32,658 nucleotides of DNA from Acidobacteriota bacterium (GCA_019351975.1 JABBOG010000043.1:1-32658), one strand, 5' to 3'; shown: positions 16,009-25,583, counted from the stretch's first letter. Numbers and translations: made by a program. Notes: generated by a model not told the origin, from the letters alone.

Positions 16009-16901
16009 CACCTCGGGCAGTACACCGTCGTTCGCCCACCCACGACGATCTTCTTCAGCGCCGATCCACAATTCAGGCACAGCGCCCCGGCCCGCCCATA
16101 CACCTTGTGCTCCAGCTGAAAGAACCCCCGCACCCCATCCGCATCCACATAGTCCGACACCGACGATCCCCCCAGCTCGATCGCATGCGCCAGCACCTGC
16201 TGCAGCGCCGCGTGCAGCCCCGCCAGCTCCGCCTTCGTCAGCCTCTCCGCCTGCTTGCGTGGCCGGATCCCCGCCCGAAACAAGCTCTCATCGGCATATA
16301 TATTTCCCACCCCATGCACAATCGACTGGTTCAGCAGCGCCGCCTTGATCGCCAGCTTCCTCCCCTTGAACAACGCCCCAAACGCCTCCGCCCCAATCGT
16401 CGTCGGCTCCTCTCCCGGCCCCGCGTACCCCCCAGCCTCACGCACAACCGACAGCCGCCCAAACCTCCGCGCGTCCACAAAACGCACCTCCCGCCCATCC
16501 CCCAGCGACAGCACCGCGTGCGTATGCAGAGGCAGCGGAACCTCCGGCTGCGAGACCAGCAGCCGCCCCGTCATCCCCAGATGAACCAGAAATTGTCGCG
16601 AGGCCGGCTGCCCCGCCATAGACTGCCCCACGCCGCCCCTGCTCCCGTCCTTGCTTTCCTGGCTGTCATTCCCGAAGGGAATCTGCATCTCCCGCCCCTC
16701 ACGCCTCAAATCCATCACCACCGTCTTTCCCACCCGATGCACGCGCTCAATCCGCGCCCCCGTCAGCGCCTCCGCAATCTCCGCCTCGCTCGACTTGAAC
16801 GTCTGCGGCTTGCCGCTGGTCCACACCCGCTCAATCCGCTGCCCACGCACCCGCGCGTCCACCCCGTTTGCAACAGTCTCGACCTCGGGCAGCTCCGGCA
16901 T
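15999..16901 (-). CDS. mutM: formamidopyrimidine-DNA glycosylase with an in-frame insertion
   Basis: Removes 8-oxoguanine and other oxidised bases and nicks the abasic site. The N-terminus MPELPEVETV carries the catalytic Pro 2 and Glu 3. The Lys in HRVGKTVVMDL (residue 59), LVHLGMTGRLLV and the C-terminal zinc finger (CLNCG...CPRC) complete the enzyme. It has 300 residues against about 270 usually. The excess is residues about 69-102, between VVMDLRREGR and QFLVHLGMTG, and contains QIPFGND encoded by a dispersed repeat found elsewhere in this window. The start is 16901, where Pro follows Met. On the minus strand a -10-like TATTCT ends eight bases upstream, so the leader may be almost absent. 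Confidence 0.95.
   Translation of the reverse strand: MPELPEVETVANGVDARVRGQRIERVWTSGKPQTFKSSEAEIAEALTGARIERVHRVGKTVVMDLRREGREMQIPFGNDSQESKDGSRGGVGQSMAGQPASRQFLVHLGMTGRLLVSQPEVPLPLHTHAVLSLGDGREVRFVDARRFGRLSVVREAGGYAGPGEEPTTIGAEAFGALFKGRKLAIKAALLNQSIVHGVGNIYADESLFRAGIRPRKQAERLTKAELAGLHAALQQVLAHAIELGGSSVSDYVDADGVRGFFQLEHKVYGRAGALCLNCGSALKKIVVGGRTTVYCPRCQR
16664..16693 (+). repeat. dispersed TGTCATTC repeat, copy inside mutM
   Basis: The repeat core TGTCATTCCCGAAGGGAATC forms a small inverted repeat (ATTCCC-GAA-GGGAAT). Other copies lie at 26808 and 28272 in the same orientation. Here it is within the coding region of mutM and read in frame on the minus strand. Confidence 0.85.
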
Positions 16902-16938
16902 CCCTCCTAGAATACGCACGCCAGCCGTAAAATGGCTC

Positions 16939-17448
16939 ATGTCCACCAACGCCGTCGCCGACAACTTTATCGCCTACGCCGTCAAACGCCTCGAACAGCT
17001 GCAGCAGACCATCGCAAGCTGCCTCGAAAAGCTCACCGGCGAGCAGCTCAACCACCGTGGCGGCGACCACGAAAACTCCATCGCCAACCTCCTTCTTCAC
17101 CTCGAAGGCAACCTGCGCCAGTGGATTCTCCACGGCATTGACGGCCAGCCCGACATCCGCCAGCGCGACGCCGAATTCTCCCTCACTTTAGCCGTTGCGC
17201 CCGCCGAAGCCCGCGCCCGCTTCAACGCCGCAATGGAAGCCTCCGCCAGCGTCATCGCCGCCCTTCCTCCCGAGCGCCTGCTCCTCATTATCGATCCGCA
17301 ACCCACCGGCATCGCCCGCTACCCCACCATCCTCGAAGCCATCTTCAAGGTGGTCGGCCACGTCGAAACCCACACCGGCCAAATCATTCTCTTCACCAAA
17401 CAAATGACCGGCAAAGACCTGGATCTCTCCATTCCGCGCAAGCGTTAG
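16939..17448 (+). CDS. DUF1572/DinB-superfamily protein
   Basis: A 169-residue predicted four-helix-bundle protein. It has the spaced histidines of the DinB/YfiT superfamily, in LLLHLEGNLRQWILHG and VVGHVETHTGQIILFTKQM, which normally bind a divalent metal. Superfamily members include thiol transferases for bacillithiol or mycothiol and many stress-related proteins of unknown activity. The start at ATG 16939 has no clear ribosome site and lies 37 bases from the divergent mutM start. Its stop overlaps the stop of the convergent PIN gene by four bases. Confidence 0.85.
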   Translation: MSTNAVADNFIAYAVKRLEQLQQTIASCLEKLTGEQLNHRGGDHENSIANLLLHLEGNLRQWILHGIDGQPDIRQRDAEFSLTLAVAPAEARARFNAAMEASASVIAALPPERLLLIIDPQPTGIARYPTILEAIFKVVGHVETHTGQIILFTKQMTGKDLDLSIPRKR

Positions 17449-17918
17449 ACGTCTCGTTGGTAGGCAGCAGAATATTCTTTGAAGCTGACTGCACGACCCT
17501 TGTGAGCGTTAATGCGGCCAGCCAGTCGGAAATCCGTCGTGATCACGACGGCTTCCTGCTGAAAGTCAATCAGTCCGCAGTCAGTAAGTCCCAGCGGAAT
17601 AAATCCATCGAGGGCTGCCAGTTCCTTTGCGAGTCGATAACGCTCTGGGGCGCGTTCGATAAATCTAATCAACGCCTTTTTGAGGTCCAGCCGACGATAG
17701 GCTGGAGCTTGGTCGAGAAAGTTATCGGTTTCGGAGAGTACGTGCGGCGTTGTCGCCAATTCCGGGAACGGCCTGAGCAGGTCCTCGAGAGCCACGGTGT
17801 CCTGGACTGTAAACTGTGAAACACGCTTGTAAGTCCGCAATAGCGAAATATCAACGCTGGCAACCAGTAGCAGTAAAAGAACGTTTGTATCGAGCACTGC
17901 TACTTGCGTGGTTCGCAT
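17445..17918 (-). CDS. PIN-domain protein, candidate ribonuclease of a two-gene module
   Basis: A 157-residue protein beginning MRTTQVAVLDTNVLLLLL, a PIN-domain start. Four acidic residues are placed as in PIN nucleases: Asp 10, Glu 63 (in HVLSETDNF), Asp 113 (LTDCGLID) and Asp 129 (ITTDF). Intact acidic residues suggest an active metal-dependent RNase. The start at 17918 lies one base after the stop of the preceding small gene, an arrangement typical of toxin-antitoxin operons. However, the partner does not resemble a DNA-binding antitoxin. Codon use is less C-biased than its neighbours, which may hint at acquisition. A longer start at 17966 would overlap the partner and is less likely. Confidence 0.82.
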   Translation of the reverse strand: MRTTQVAVLDTNVLLLLLVASVDISLLRTYKRVSQFTVQDTVALEDLLRPFPELATTPHVLSETDNFLDQAPAYRRLDLKKALIRFIERAPERYRLAKELAALDGFIPLGLTDCGLIDFQQEAVVITTDFRLAGRINAHKGRAVSFKEYSAAYQRDV

Positions 17919-17919
17919 A

Positions 17920-18180
17920 TCAAGCGGAGGCGAGCATACCATTGCGAAGGCCCACGAATTCGCCACTCGCGGCCTTTATCCGGATCGTCTTATACTGCCG
18001 AATGACGAGTGGAACCGTCGTGTCGACCGGAAGATACGAGAAGGTGACGGTCCAGAACTTGTCATCTTCAGAGAGTTCGACCTCCTCCAGCCGCACATCC
18101 GCGATTTGATGCGAAGTGTCGAATAAGAGCCCCGGCAGGTACGATTTCGCTCGCTTTACGGCATCTTGTACTTGCAGCAT
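17920..18180 (-). CDS. small partner protein of the PIN-domain gene, 86 aa
   Basis: A soluble protein with an N-terminal helix (MLQVQDAVKRAKSYLPGLL) followed by beta strands. The strand pattern VRLEEVELSEDDKFWTVTFSY then YKTIRIKAASGEFVGLRNG looks like a PepSY-type or similar helix-plus-sheet fold. From memory, similar small proteins lie beside PIN-domain genes in other bacteria; this is unverified. AAGGAG lies seven bases before ATG 18180, fixing the start there rather than at 18198. It immediately precedes the PIN gene and probably controls or assists it. It is divergent from purA. Confidence 0.75.
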   Translation of the reverse strand: MLQVQDAVKRAKSYLPGLLFDTSHQIADVRLEEVELSEDDKFWTVTFSYLPVDTTVPLVIRQYKTIRIKAASGEFVGLRNGMLASA

Positions 18181-18296
18181 GAAGCATCTCCTTCTCAATA
18201 CTCAACCAGTATAAAATGAATCATGGGCGCGAGCACTTCTTCCTGAACTCTGCTGCGCGCACTTTCCCCGAGCATCACCCCGGAGCAACCTTCTTC

Positions 18297-19649
18297 GTGA
18301 GCCAAACCGCAAGCCAACTCTCGCCGCGCGCGCAGCGCCGCCCGTCCGCCGTCATCCTCGGAGCCCAGTGGGGCGACGAAGGCAAGGGCAAGATCGTCGA
18401 CGTCCTCAGCGAAAAGTTCGACATCGTCGCCCGCTACGCCGGAGGCCACAACGCCGGTCATACGGTCATCATTCACGGCAAAAGGTTTGTCCTCCAGCTC
18501 ATCCCCTGCGGCGTCCTTCGCCCCGGCTGCAAAGGCGTCATCGGCAACGGCGTCGTGCTCGACCCCATGGCCTTCCTCGGCGAAGTCAAAAAGCTCCGCG
18601 ACGCCGGCCTTCCAGTAAACGGCGGCGCAGACGGCCAGCTCTTCATCTCCAACCGCGCCCAGGTCATCCTTCCCTACCACCGCATGATCGAGCTCGCCGC
18701 CGAAACCGCACCGGGACGGCAGACCATCGGCACCACCCGCCGCGGCATCGGCCCCGCCTACGAGGACAAGATCCACCGCAACGGCCTGCGCGTCGTCGAT
18801 CTCCTCAACAACTCCCTGCTTCGTACCCACATCAACAACGCCTGCCACGAGAAAAACACCATCGCCCACGCTCTCTTCGGCACCGAGCCCCTCGATCCCA
18901 AGCAGATGTACGAGGACTACGCCCGCGTCGCCGAAGAGATCGCTCCCTTCGTTACTGACACCGCCGCCATGCTCAACAAAGCCCTCAACGAAGGCCAGAA
19001 TGTCATGTTTGAAGGCGCGCAGGGAGCCCTCCTCGACATCGACCACGGCACCTACCCCTTCGTCACCAGCTCCTCCTCCACCGCTGGCGGAGCCGTCACC
19101 GGCACCGGCGTCGGCCCAACGAAGATCGGTACCGTCATCGGCGTCACCAAGGCCTACGTCACACGCGTCGGCGAAGGCCCCTTCCCAACCCAGATCGACG
19201 GCTACTCCGCCGACCTCCTCCGCGCCCGCGGTCAGGAGTACGGTGCTGTCACCGGTCGCCCCCGCCGCTGCGGCTGGCTCGATCTCCCCCTCCTGCGCTA
19301 CTCCAACATGATCAACGCCACCGAATGGCTCGTCGTCACCAAGATGGACGTCATGGACGAGTGCACCGAGATCCCCGTCTGCACCGCCTACGAGATCGAC
19401 GGCAAGATCACCGACCAGATTCCCGCCGACGTCCGTGGCTTCAAATCCATCCAGCCCATCTACACCACCCTCAAGGGCTGGAACTGCTCCACCGAAGGCA
19501 TCACCGAGTACGACAAGCTGCCGAAACTCGCGCAGGAATACCTCGAATTCCTTCAAAAGGAGAGCGGAGCGAAGATCGGCATGATCTCCACCGGCCCCGA
19601 CCGCGTCCAGACCATGACCATGCCCGGCTTCGAGCAAATGTTCGCCTGA
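18297..19649 (+). CDS. purA: adenylosuccinate synthetase
   Basis: Joins IMP and aspartate with GTP, the first committed step to AMP. The P-loop region VILGAQWGDEGKGKIVD, GGHNAGHTVIIHGK, GTTRRGIGPAYEDK and the C-terminal KIGMISTGPDR are all present. The frame is open from ATG 18216, which has no ribosome site. GTG 18297 has GGAG eleven bases upstream in the string CCCGGAGCAAC, which also precedes rpsA, and gives a 450-residue enzyme with a normal N-terminus. I prefer the GTG, but the ATG form (477 residues) is possible. A TATAAAA at 18210-18216 could be the -10 of its promoter. Confidence 0.96.
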   Translation: MSQTASQLSPRAQRRPSAVILGAQWGDEGKGKIVDVLSEKFDIVARYAGGHNAGHTVIIHGKRFVLQLIPCGVLRPGCKGVIGNGVVLDPMAFLGEVKKLRDAGLPVNGGADGQLFISNRAQVILPYHRMIELAAETAPGRQTIGTTRRGIGPAYEDKIHRNGLRVVDLLNNSLLRTHINNACHEKNTIAHALFGTEPLDPKQMYEDYARVAEEIAPFVTDTAAMLNKALNEGQNVMFEGAQGALLDIDHGTYPFVTSSSSTAGGAVTGTGVGPTKIGTVIGVTKAYVTRVGEGPFPTQIDGYSADLLRARGQEYGAVTGRPRRCGWLDLPLLRYSNMINATEWLVVTKMDVMDECTEIPVCTAYEIDGKITDQIPADVRGFKSIQPIYTTLKGWNCSTEGITEYDKLPKLAQEYLEFLQKESGAKIGMISTGPDRVQTMTMPGFEQMFA

Positions 19650-19745
19650 CAGCGTCGTCGGTAAGTCTTTCATCAATTCTCGCCCTGTTCACTGGGAACA
19701 GCGGTCGGGAAGTGGCATTATCATTTACAGGAACCGAGATACACC

Positions 19746-20033
19746 ATGATCAGCTTTACCGTACGCATGACTTTTCGCAGTGAAGATCGTGATGAGATCG
19801 TCCGCATCCTTCGCGAACTTACCCGCCTCACCCGTCAGGAAGAGGGTTGTGTCACCTACATTCCGCACTTCGTCGAAGGCAACTCTGACACCATCGTCAT
19901 CTACGAGCAGTACCGTAACGAAGCCGCCGTCGAACACCACCGCTCCTCCCCTCACTTCGCCAAGTTCGCCATCGGCGGCCTGTACCAGAAGATGCTCGAA
20001 CGCTCCATGGAAAACCTCACCGCGATTGCATGA
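19746..20033 (+). CDS. antibiotic biosynthesis monooxygenase (ABM)-domain protein
   Basis: A 95-residue ferredoxin-like dimeric alpha/beta barrel protein of the YgiN/ABM family. Characteristic elements are EIVRILRELTRLTRQEEGCVTY, IYEQYRNEAAVEHHRSSPHF and the terminal helix. Family members act as quinol monooxygenases, haem-degrading or simply small-molecule binding proteins, and the substrate here cannot be predicted. It lies 96 bp after purA; a small hairpin (CTGTTC/GAACAG) without a T tract lies between them. Confidence 0.87.
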   Translation: MISFTVRMTFRSEDRDEIVRILRELTRLTRQEEGCVTYIPHFVEGNSDTIVIYEQYRNEAAVEHHRSSPHFAKFAIGGLYQKMLERSMENLTAIA

Positions 20034-20159
20034 TCGCGAATGACCGAATCGCTGTCCGATGCGTTCCAGAACCATAGAGGTGCAGCATGGTAGATCGCAC
20101 AAGCCAGATCAGGGTCTTTGACGACCCTTCCCCTTCCGGTCTACCATCCGTGTACGTTG

Positions 20160-20666
20160 ATGTTTAAGCGACCGCAATTCCGACGCGCCATCACCCTGAT
20201 CGCTCTTGTGTCCGCCATCGCGCCCTCCACCTTCGCCCAGAAAAACCCCCACCACGAGCGCAAACATCTCGAACGCGAGCAAATCGTCGCTCTTGAAGCT
20301 GCCTGGCAGCAGGCTGCCCTGGCCGACGATGTCGCTACCATGGATAAGCTACTCTCCGACGACTACCTCGGCATCACGGCGACCGGCGAAGTCCTCACCA
20401 AAGCCCAGCAACTCGATCACATGCGTGACAAGAAGCTCGTCCTCACGCAGCTGAAAACATCGCAGCTGAAGATCAAACTGATCGGCCACATCGCCATCGT
20501 CACATCGCTGGCAGAGGTCGAGGGAACCTCCGACGGCGACACCCTCCAGGGCGCCTACCGCTACACCCGTGTCTACCAGCGCATGCCCAACGGATCGTGG
20601 AAGATCACCAGCTTTGAAGTCACACCTACAACAAAACTGCACGCGTCAGCCGCCGACCCCGACTAA
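20160..20666 (+). CDS. NTF2-like (SnoaL/DUF4440) exported protein
   Basis: A 168-residue protein with a signal peptide (MFKRPQFRRAITLIALVSA, then STFAQ) and a DUF4440-type NTF2-like cone domain. The domain is recognised from ALEAAWQQAALADDVATMDK, LLSDDYLGITATGEV and the closing YTRVYQRMPNGSWKITSFE. Such domains bind small hydrophobic ligands or serve as isomerases; function here is unknown. The frame is open from TTG 20118, but ATG 20160 starts the signal peptide properly. Confidence 0.85.
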   Translation: MFKRPQFRRAITLIALVSAIAPSTFAQKNPHHERKHLEREQIVALEAAWQQAALADDVATMDKLLSDDYLGITATGEVLTKAQQLDHMRDKKLVLTQLKTSQLKIKLIGHIAIVTSLAEVEGTSDGDTLQGAYRYTRVYQRMPNGSWKITSFEVTPTTKLHASAADPD

Positions 20667-20744
20667 CGCTCCCTCGGAAACACACAAATAGACGGTACGC
20701 TCGGTACTGGTCTCAACGACGCGTCCGAGGTTTGCGCCGCGTCA

Positions 20745-21098
20745 TTACGCGCGTTGCAGCCGTGCCGCAGCCGATACCGCAGCCACCTCTTTACGCCCCA
20801 TCGAGCCCACATTCAGCCCCAGCAGCCGACGGTTCAACGTCCGAGTACCGCCCGTCAACCGCGCGTCCTCCGACTCGTTCAGCACATTGCTATGCCTGTG
20901 CGCGGCCATGCGTACCACCTGGTTCCCCGAGGTCGTTGCTCCATCCTGCGGTTGACGCGTCATCTTCTCCGCGTTCGGCAGTGACCAGGCCGTTCCGCCC
21001 CGCCCACCCGTACGAATCGCCGGAATCGTCATTCGCGACACACCGGACCACAAGTTGCTCTTAACGTTGGCCGTACTGGAAATCTCTGCATGTGTCAT
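20745..21098 (-). CDS. small hypothetical protein behind a structured leader, 117 aa
   Basis: I do not recognise it. It is a basic, low-hydrophobicity protein without signal peptide or membrane segment. Its C-terminal half is rich in Arg, Leu and Gly (TLNRRLLGLNVGSMGRKEVA). AAGGGG lies five bases before ATG 21098, a good ribosome site. The leader upstream forms alternative hairpins that could hide that site. It follows the HIT gene on the same strand by about 120 bases. A plus-strand frame at 20732-21064 overlaps it, but has poorer codon use and no ribosome site. The whole 20667-21220 stretch otherwise holds nothing I can identify. Confidence 0.4.
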   Translation of the reverse strand: MTHAEISSTANVKSNLWSGVSRMTIPAIRTGGRGGTAWSLPNAEKMTRQPQDGATTSGNQVVRMAAHRHSNVLNESEDARLTGGTRTLNRRLLGLNVGSMGRKEVAAVSAAARLQRA

Positions 21099-21103
21099 AT
21101 AGG

Positions 21104-21164
21104 CCCCTTGGGAGGGTAGTCAACCCTCTGCAACATCGGATGCCGATGCTACACAGAAGGGTTG
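21104..21164 (-). promoter_or_regulatory. leader RNA with mutually exclusive hairpins (candidate translational switch)
   Basis: Read on the minus strand, four segments alternate in complementarity. Segment 1 is CAACCCT (21164-21158). Segment 2 is AGAGGGTTG (21129-21121). Segment 3 is ACCCTCCC (21117-21110). Segment 4 is the ribosome site AAGGGG (21109-21104). Segments 1 and 2 pair over 7 bp plus CTG/CAG and enclose an inner CATCGG/CCGATG stem. Segments 2 and 3 pair over 6 bp (GAGGGT/ACCCTC). Segments 3 and 4 pair over about 4 bp (CCCT/AGGG) and would mask the ribosome site. Pairing was checked by eye only. Confidence 0.45.
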
Positions 21165-21220
21165 TTTCACTCGATGCCCCAATTTCGTACAAGCCTTTGA
21201 TTCGGCGAGGACTTACGCGA

Positions 21221-21829
21221 TCACGCCGCACCTTCAACAGATCCGTTTGCGCTTTCCAGTACATCCTTCGCCAGAGCCTCGCGCAGCCGCCGCCAACCCT
21301 CCTCGAGCATCTCCGGCAGCACCCGCGTCTCGCCCACCACACTCATAAAGTTATTATCTCCCGCCCATCGCGGCACCGCATGCAGATGCAGGTGGTCCGC
21401 CACCCCCGCACCCGCCGCCTTTCCCAGGTTCAGTCCAAAGTTCATCCCGTTCGGCTGGTACACCTGCTGCAGCACCCGCTCCGCCCTGCGCCCCATCCGC
21501 ATCATCTCTTCCGCCGCAATCCACTCCAGCGCTGCCAGCGAATGCTCATGCCGGTACGGCACCACCATCAAATGTCCGCTGTTATACGGAAACGCGTTCA
21601 GCACCATGAAGCAGTGCGCCCCCCGCTCCAGCACATACGCATACCCCTCCGCCTCATCCGCGGCCATGCCATGGTCCACCGCATACTCAATCGCAGCAAT
21701 CATGTTGCAGAAGACGCAATGCCGGTCTTCAGGCCACGCCGCCAACGCCTCCGGAACACCCGCGCGCCCCGCCGCCTTATCGTCCGAAGTCACATACGCG
21801 TAGCGCCACGGCGTCCAAAGATAGTCCAT
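21221..21829 (-). CDS. HIT-family hydrolase (AP4A-phosphorylase-like)
   Basis: A 202-residue nucleotide-binding protein of the histidine-triad superfamily. The triad is H146-L-H148-L-H150 in ADHLHLHAVPRWAGDNNFM. The N-terminal CVFCN (Cys 38, Cys 41) may bind zinc, and NSGHLMVVPYRH is the other conserved strand. The longer HAVPRW(x)GDNNF form belongs to the branch related to diadenosine tetraphosphate phosphorylase, acting on dinucleoside polyphosphates or nucleotidyl conjugates. The ATG is at 21829. TATACT lies seven to eight bases upstream, so the mRNA may lack a leader. Confidence 0.92.
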   Translation of the reverse strand: MDYLWTPWRYAYVTSDDKAAGRAGVPEALAAWPEDRHCVFCNMIAAIEYAVDHGMAADEAEGYAYVLERGAHCFMVLNAFPYNSGHLMVVPYRHEHSLAALEWIAAEEMMRMGRRAERVLQQVYQPNGMNFGLNLGKAAGAGVADHLHLHAVPRWAGDNNFMSVVGETRVLPEMLEEGWRRLREALAKDVLESANGSVEGAA

Positions 21830-21836
21830 CTCCAGA

Positions 21837-21864
21837 AGTATAGGCTGACTCTTCCGGCTCGCAA
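21837..21864 (-). promoter_or_regulatory. promoter of the HIT gene, predicting a near-leaderless mRNA
   Basis: On the minus strand TTGCGA (21864-21859), a 16-base spacer and TATACT (21842-21837) precede the ATG at 21829. The expected transcription start is about 21830. Confidence 0.5.
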
Positions 21865-21992
21865 CGCATCACCCCAAGTGCGTACCTCTCCGATCGCGCA
21901 TCTAACCCGCCAGATGTCTGGTGTGCCAGAGGACACGATGCGCGACAGCCCATGCGGCTCCTACAGCATAGTCCGAAAATCGGCCAGCGTCG

Positions 21993-22021
21993 TTGACCCC
22001 TTATGATTGCACTGCTACACT
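21993..22021 (+). promoter_or_regulatory. sigma70-type promoter of rpsA
   Basis: TTGACC (21993-21998) and TACACT (22016-22021) are separated by exactly 17 bases and lie about 175 bases before the rpsA ATG. The rest of the 21830-22196 gap contains no gene that I can support. A small GC-rich hairpin (CCAACCTC/GAGGGTGG, near 22106-22124) in the leader might serve S1 autoregulation, which is speculation. Confidence 0.65.
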
Positions 22022-22196
22022 TTGAACTGAAGCTGCGCGCGGGATCCAGTCGCAGACTTTCTTCCCATGATTCACATCACTCCCGCTGACAGTATCGTGT
22101 AACACCAACCTCCCCGAGGGTGGCGTCTCTTGCCTTCTTCGCTGGTTCGATACCCGACTGCGTGAATGAATCACTGGAGCCCGGAGCAACAAACCC

Positions 22197-24164
<1,968 letters not shown>

Positions 24165-24185
24165 GCAGCGCCTTCTCACCACCCG

Positions 24186-24217
24186 GATGCCCTCGCGCCA
24201 AGCGAGGGCATCTTTTT
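24186..24217 (+). terminator. rpsA intrinsic terminator
   Basis: GATGCCCTCGC (24186-24196) and GCGAGGGCATC (24202-24212) form a perfect 11-bp stem with a 5-base loop, followed by TTTTT. Confidence 0.95.
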
Positions 24218-24255
24218 GTGCCACTATTCCCAGCGCCAAGTCCCCTAACGCCGTC

Positions 24256-24912
24256 CTACACGCCATCCTCCGACGGCAGTTCAACCCCTTTGCGGCCATC
24301 AAACACCTTCCGCACAATAAACAGCACCAGCCAGATCAACGCCGCGATCCCAATCCCCACCACCAGGTCGAAGTGCGCGTGAATCAGGTGTTTGAGGCTA
24401 TGCAGCAACGCCGGCCCAAACCAGATCGTCAAAATCGAGCACACCAGAAACTGCGTCAGCTTGCCGCAGAAGATCGCCAGCAGAAACGGCATCGTCTTCA
24501 TCTCAAAGACGCCCGCGGCGAACTCGAACAGCTTCAGCGGCGTCGGCGGCGGAAGCATCGCCGGAACCATGATCGCCAGGAACTCCTGCCGCTCAAACCG
24601 GTCGCGTATCCGCTCATACCGCTCCCGATTGATCCGTTTCAACAGAAACAGCTCTCCACCCGCACGCCCGATATAAAAGGGAACCAGCGATCCCAGCGCT
24701 GACGCCGCCGCCGCCACCAGGCTATACAGCAGAAACTTATGGTGGTTCGTAGCCACATACCCGATCACCACGCCGTCCATCGACACAGGAATCGGAATCA
24801 ACGCCGAATCGATAAACGCCAGACCGCCCACGCCCCATATCCCCAGTGGCTTCAGCAGCGCGAGGAGGGTCACAGAAAACTTATGTAAAAAAACGATAGG
24901 TGCCAGTTTCAC
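24256..24912 (-). CDS. DedA/VTT-domain membrane protein (YqaA-like)
   Basis: A 218-residue integral membrane protein of the VTT (formerly SNARE-associated) family. This family is related to DedA proteins, which act as lipid flippases or in membrane homeostasis. Hydrophobic segments lie at about 10-35, 60-80, 110-130, 140-165 and 180-205. The conserved re-entrant region is FIDSALIPIPVSMDGV with LPPPTPLKLFEFAAGVF. The start is a GTG at 24912, twelve bases after the mogA stop, so the genes are probably co-transcribed. Cargo lipid is unknown. Confidence 0.87.
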   Translation of the reverse strand: MKLAPIVFLHKFSVTLLALLKPLGIWGVGGLAFIDSALIPIPVSMDGVVIGYVATNHHKFLLYSLVAAAASALGSLVPFYIGRAGGELFLLKRINRERYERIRDRFERQEFLAIMVPAMLPPPTPLKLFEFAAGVFEMKTMPFLLAIFCGKLTQFLVCSILTIWFGPALLHSLKHLIHAHFDLVVGIGIAALIWLVLFIVRKVFDGRKGVELPSEDGV

Positions 24913-24924
24913 AGAGTCTTTATT

Positions 24925-25446
24925 CTAGCGGTCTTGCTGCTCCACCGTTGGATGCTCCGTCTCTCCTCCGAGTAGGTCCAGCGCATGCGGTAGCAGCGGC
25001 AGCACCACACGCAGCGAACTCTCCGCTCCCCTCGGGCTTCCCGGCAGATTCACCACCAGGCATCCGCCAATCGTCCCGCACACCCCCCGGCTCAGCGCCG
25101 CATACCTCGTATGCCGCATCCCATCGCTCCGCATCAGCTCGCTCAGCCCCGGAACCAACCGCTCGCACGCCGCCAGCGTCGCCTCAGGAGTCACATCCCG
25201 CGCCGCCAGCCCCGTTCCTCCGGTCGTCACCACCAGGTCTGCACGCCCCGCCACCGCCCGCAACGACTGCGTAATCTGCGCCGCCTCATCCGGCAACACC
25301 AGCATCTCCAGCACCTCCGCTCCTTCCTCCGCAAGCACCCTCGCCACCGCTGGCCCGGACACATCGTCTCGCGTGCCCGCAGCGCAGCGATCGCTCACCG
25401 TAATCACCACTGCCCTTCGTCCACCCAGCCTTCCACCCTGCTTCAT
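24925..25446 (-). CDS. mogA: molybdopterin adenylyltransferase-like protein (MogA/MoaB)
   Basis: Adenylates molybdopterin ahead of molybdenum insertion in molybdenum cofactor synthesis. It has 173 residues. VITVSDRCAAGTRDDVSGP begins the domain. VTTGGTGLAARDVTPEAT is the MPT/ATP-binding signature, and VNLPGSPRGA closes the active site. The frame is open to 25590, but ATG 25446 gives the standard N-terminus. MogA and MoaB are hard to separate by eye. No other mo genes are adjacent. It is followed closely by the DedA/VTT gene. Confidence 0.9.
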   Translation of the reverse strand: MKQGGRLGGRRAVVITVSDRCAAGTRDDVSGPAVARVLAEEGAEVLEMLVLPDEAAQITQSLRAVAGRADLVVTTGGTGLAARDVTPEATLAACERLVPGLSELMRSDGMRHTRYAALSRGVCGTIGGCLVVNLPGSPRGAESSLRVVLPLLPHALDLLGGETEHPTVEQQDR

Positions 25447-25583
25447 CGTTCCAGAATAGATGCCCGCACGCGGAAATTGCTGGAAGATGAGAAAATAGCT
25501 ATGCCAGCGTGGTATGGTCTGGTGATCTACGGCGTCGAACGCAACCTTCGCTGTCGCTCGTCCGTCAGAGACGTTACAGCCCA

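Noticed and set aside
20732-21064. Plus-strand open frame of 110 codons
   Set aside because: Pro/Ser/Arg-rich composition, no ribosome site, and it overlaps a minus-strand frame with a better start.
22143-22165. GGTTCGATACC resembling a tRNA T-arm
   Set aside because: The flanking bases do not form a T-stem, and no acceptor stem, D-arm or anticodon arm is present.
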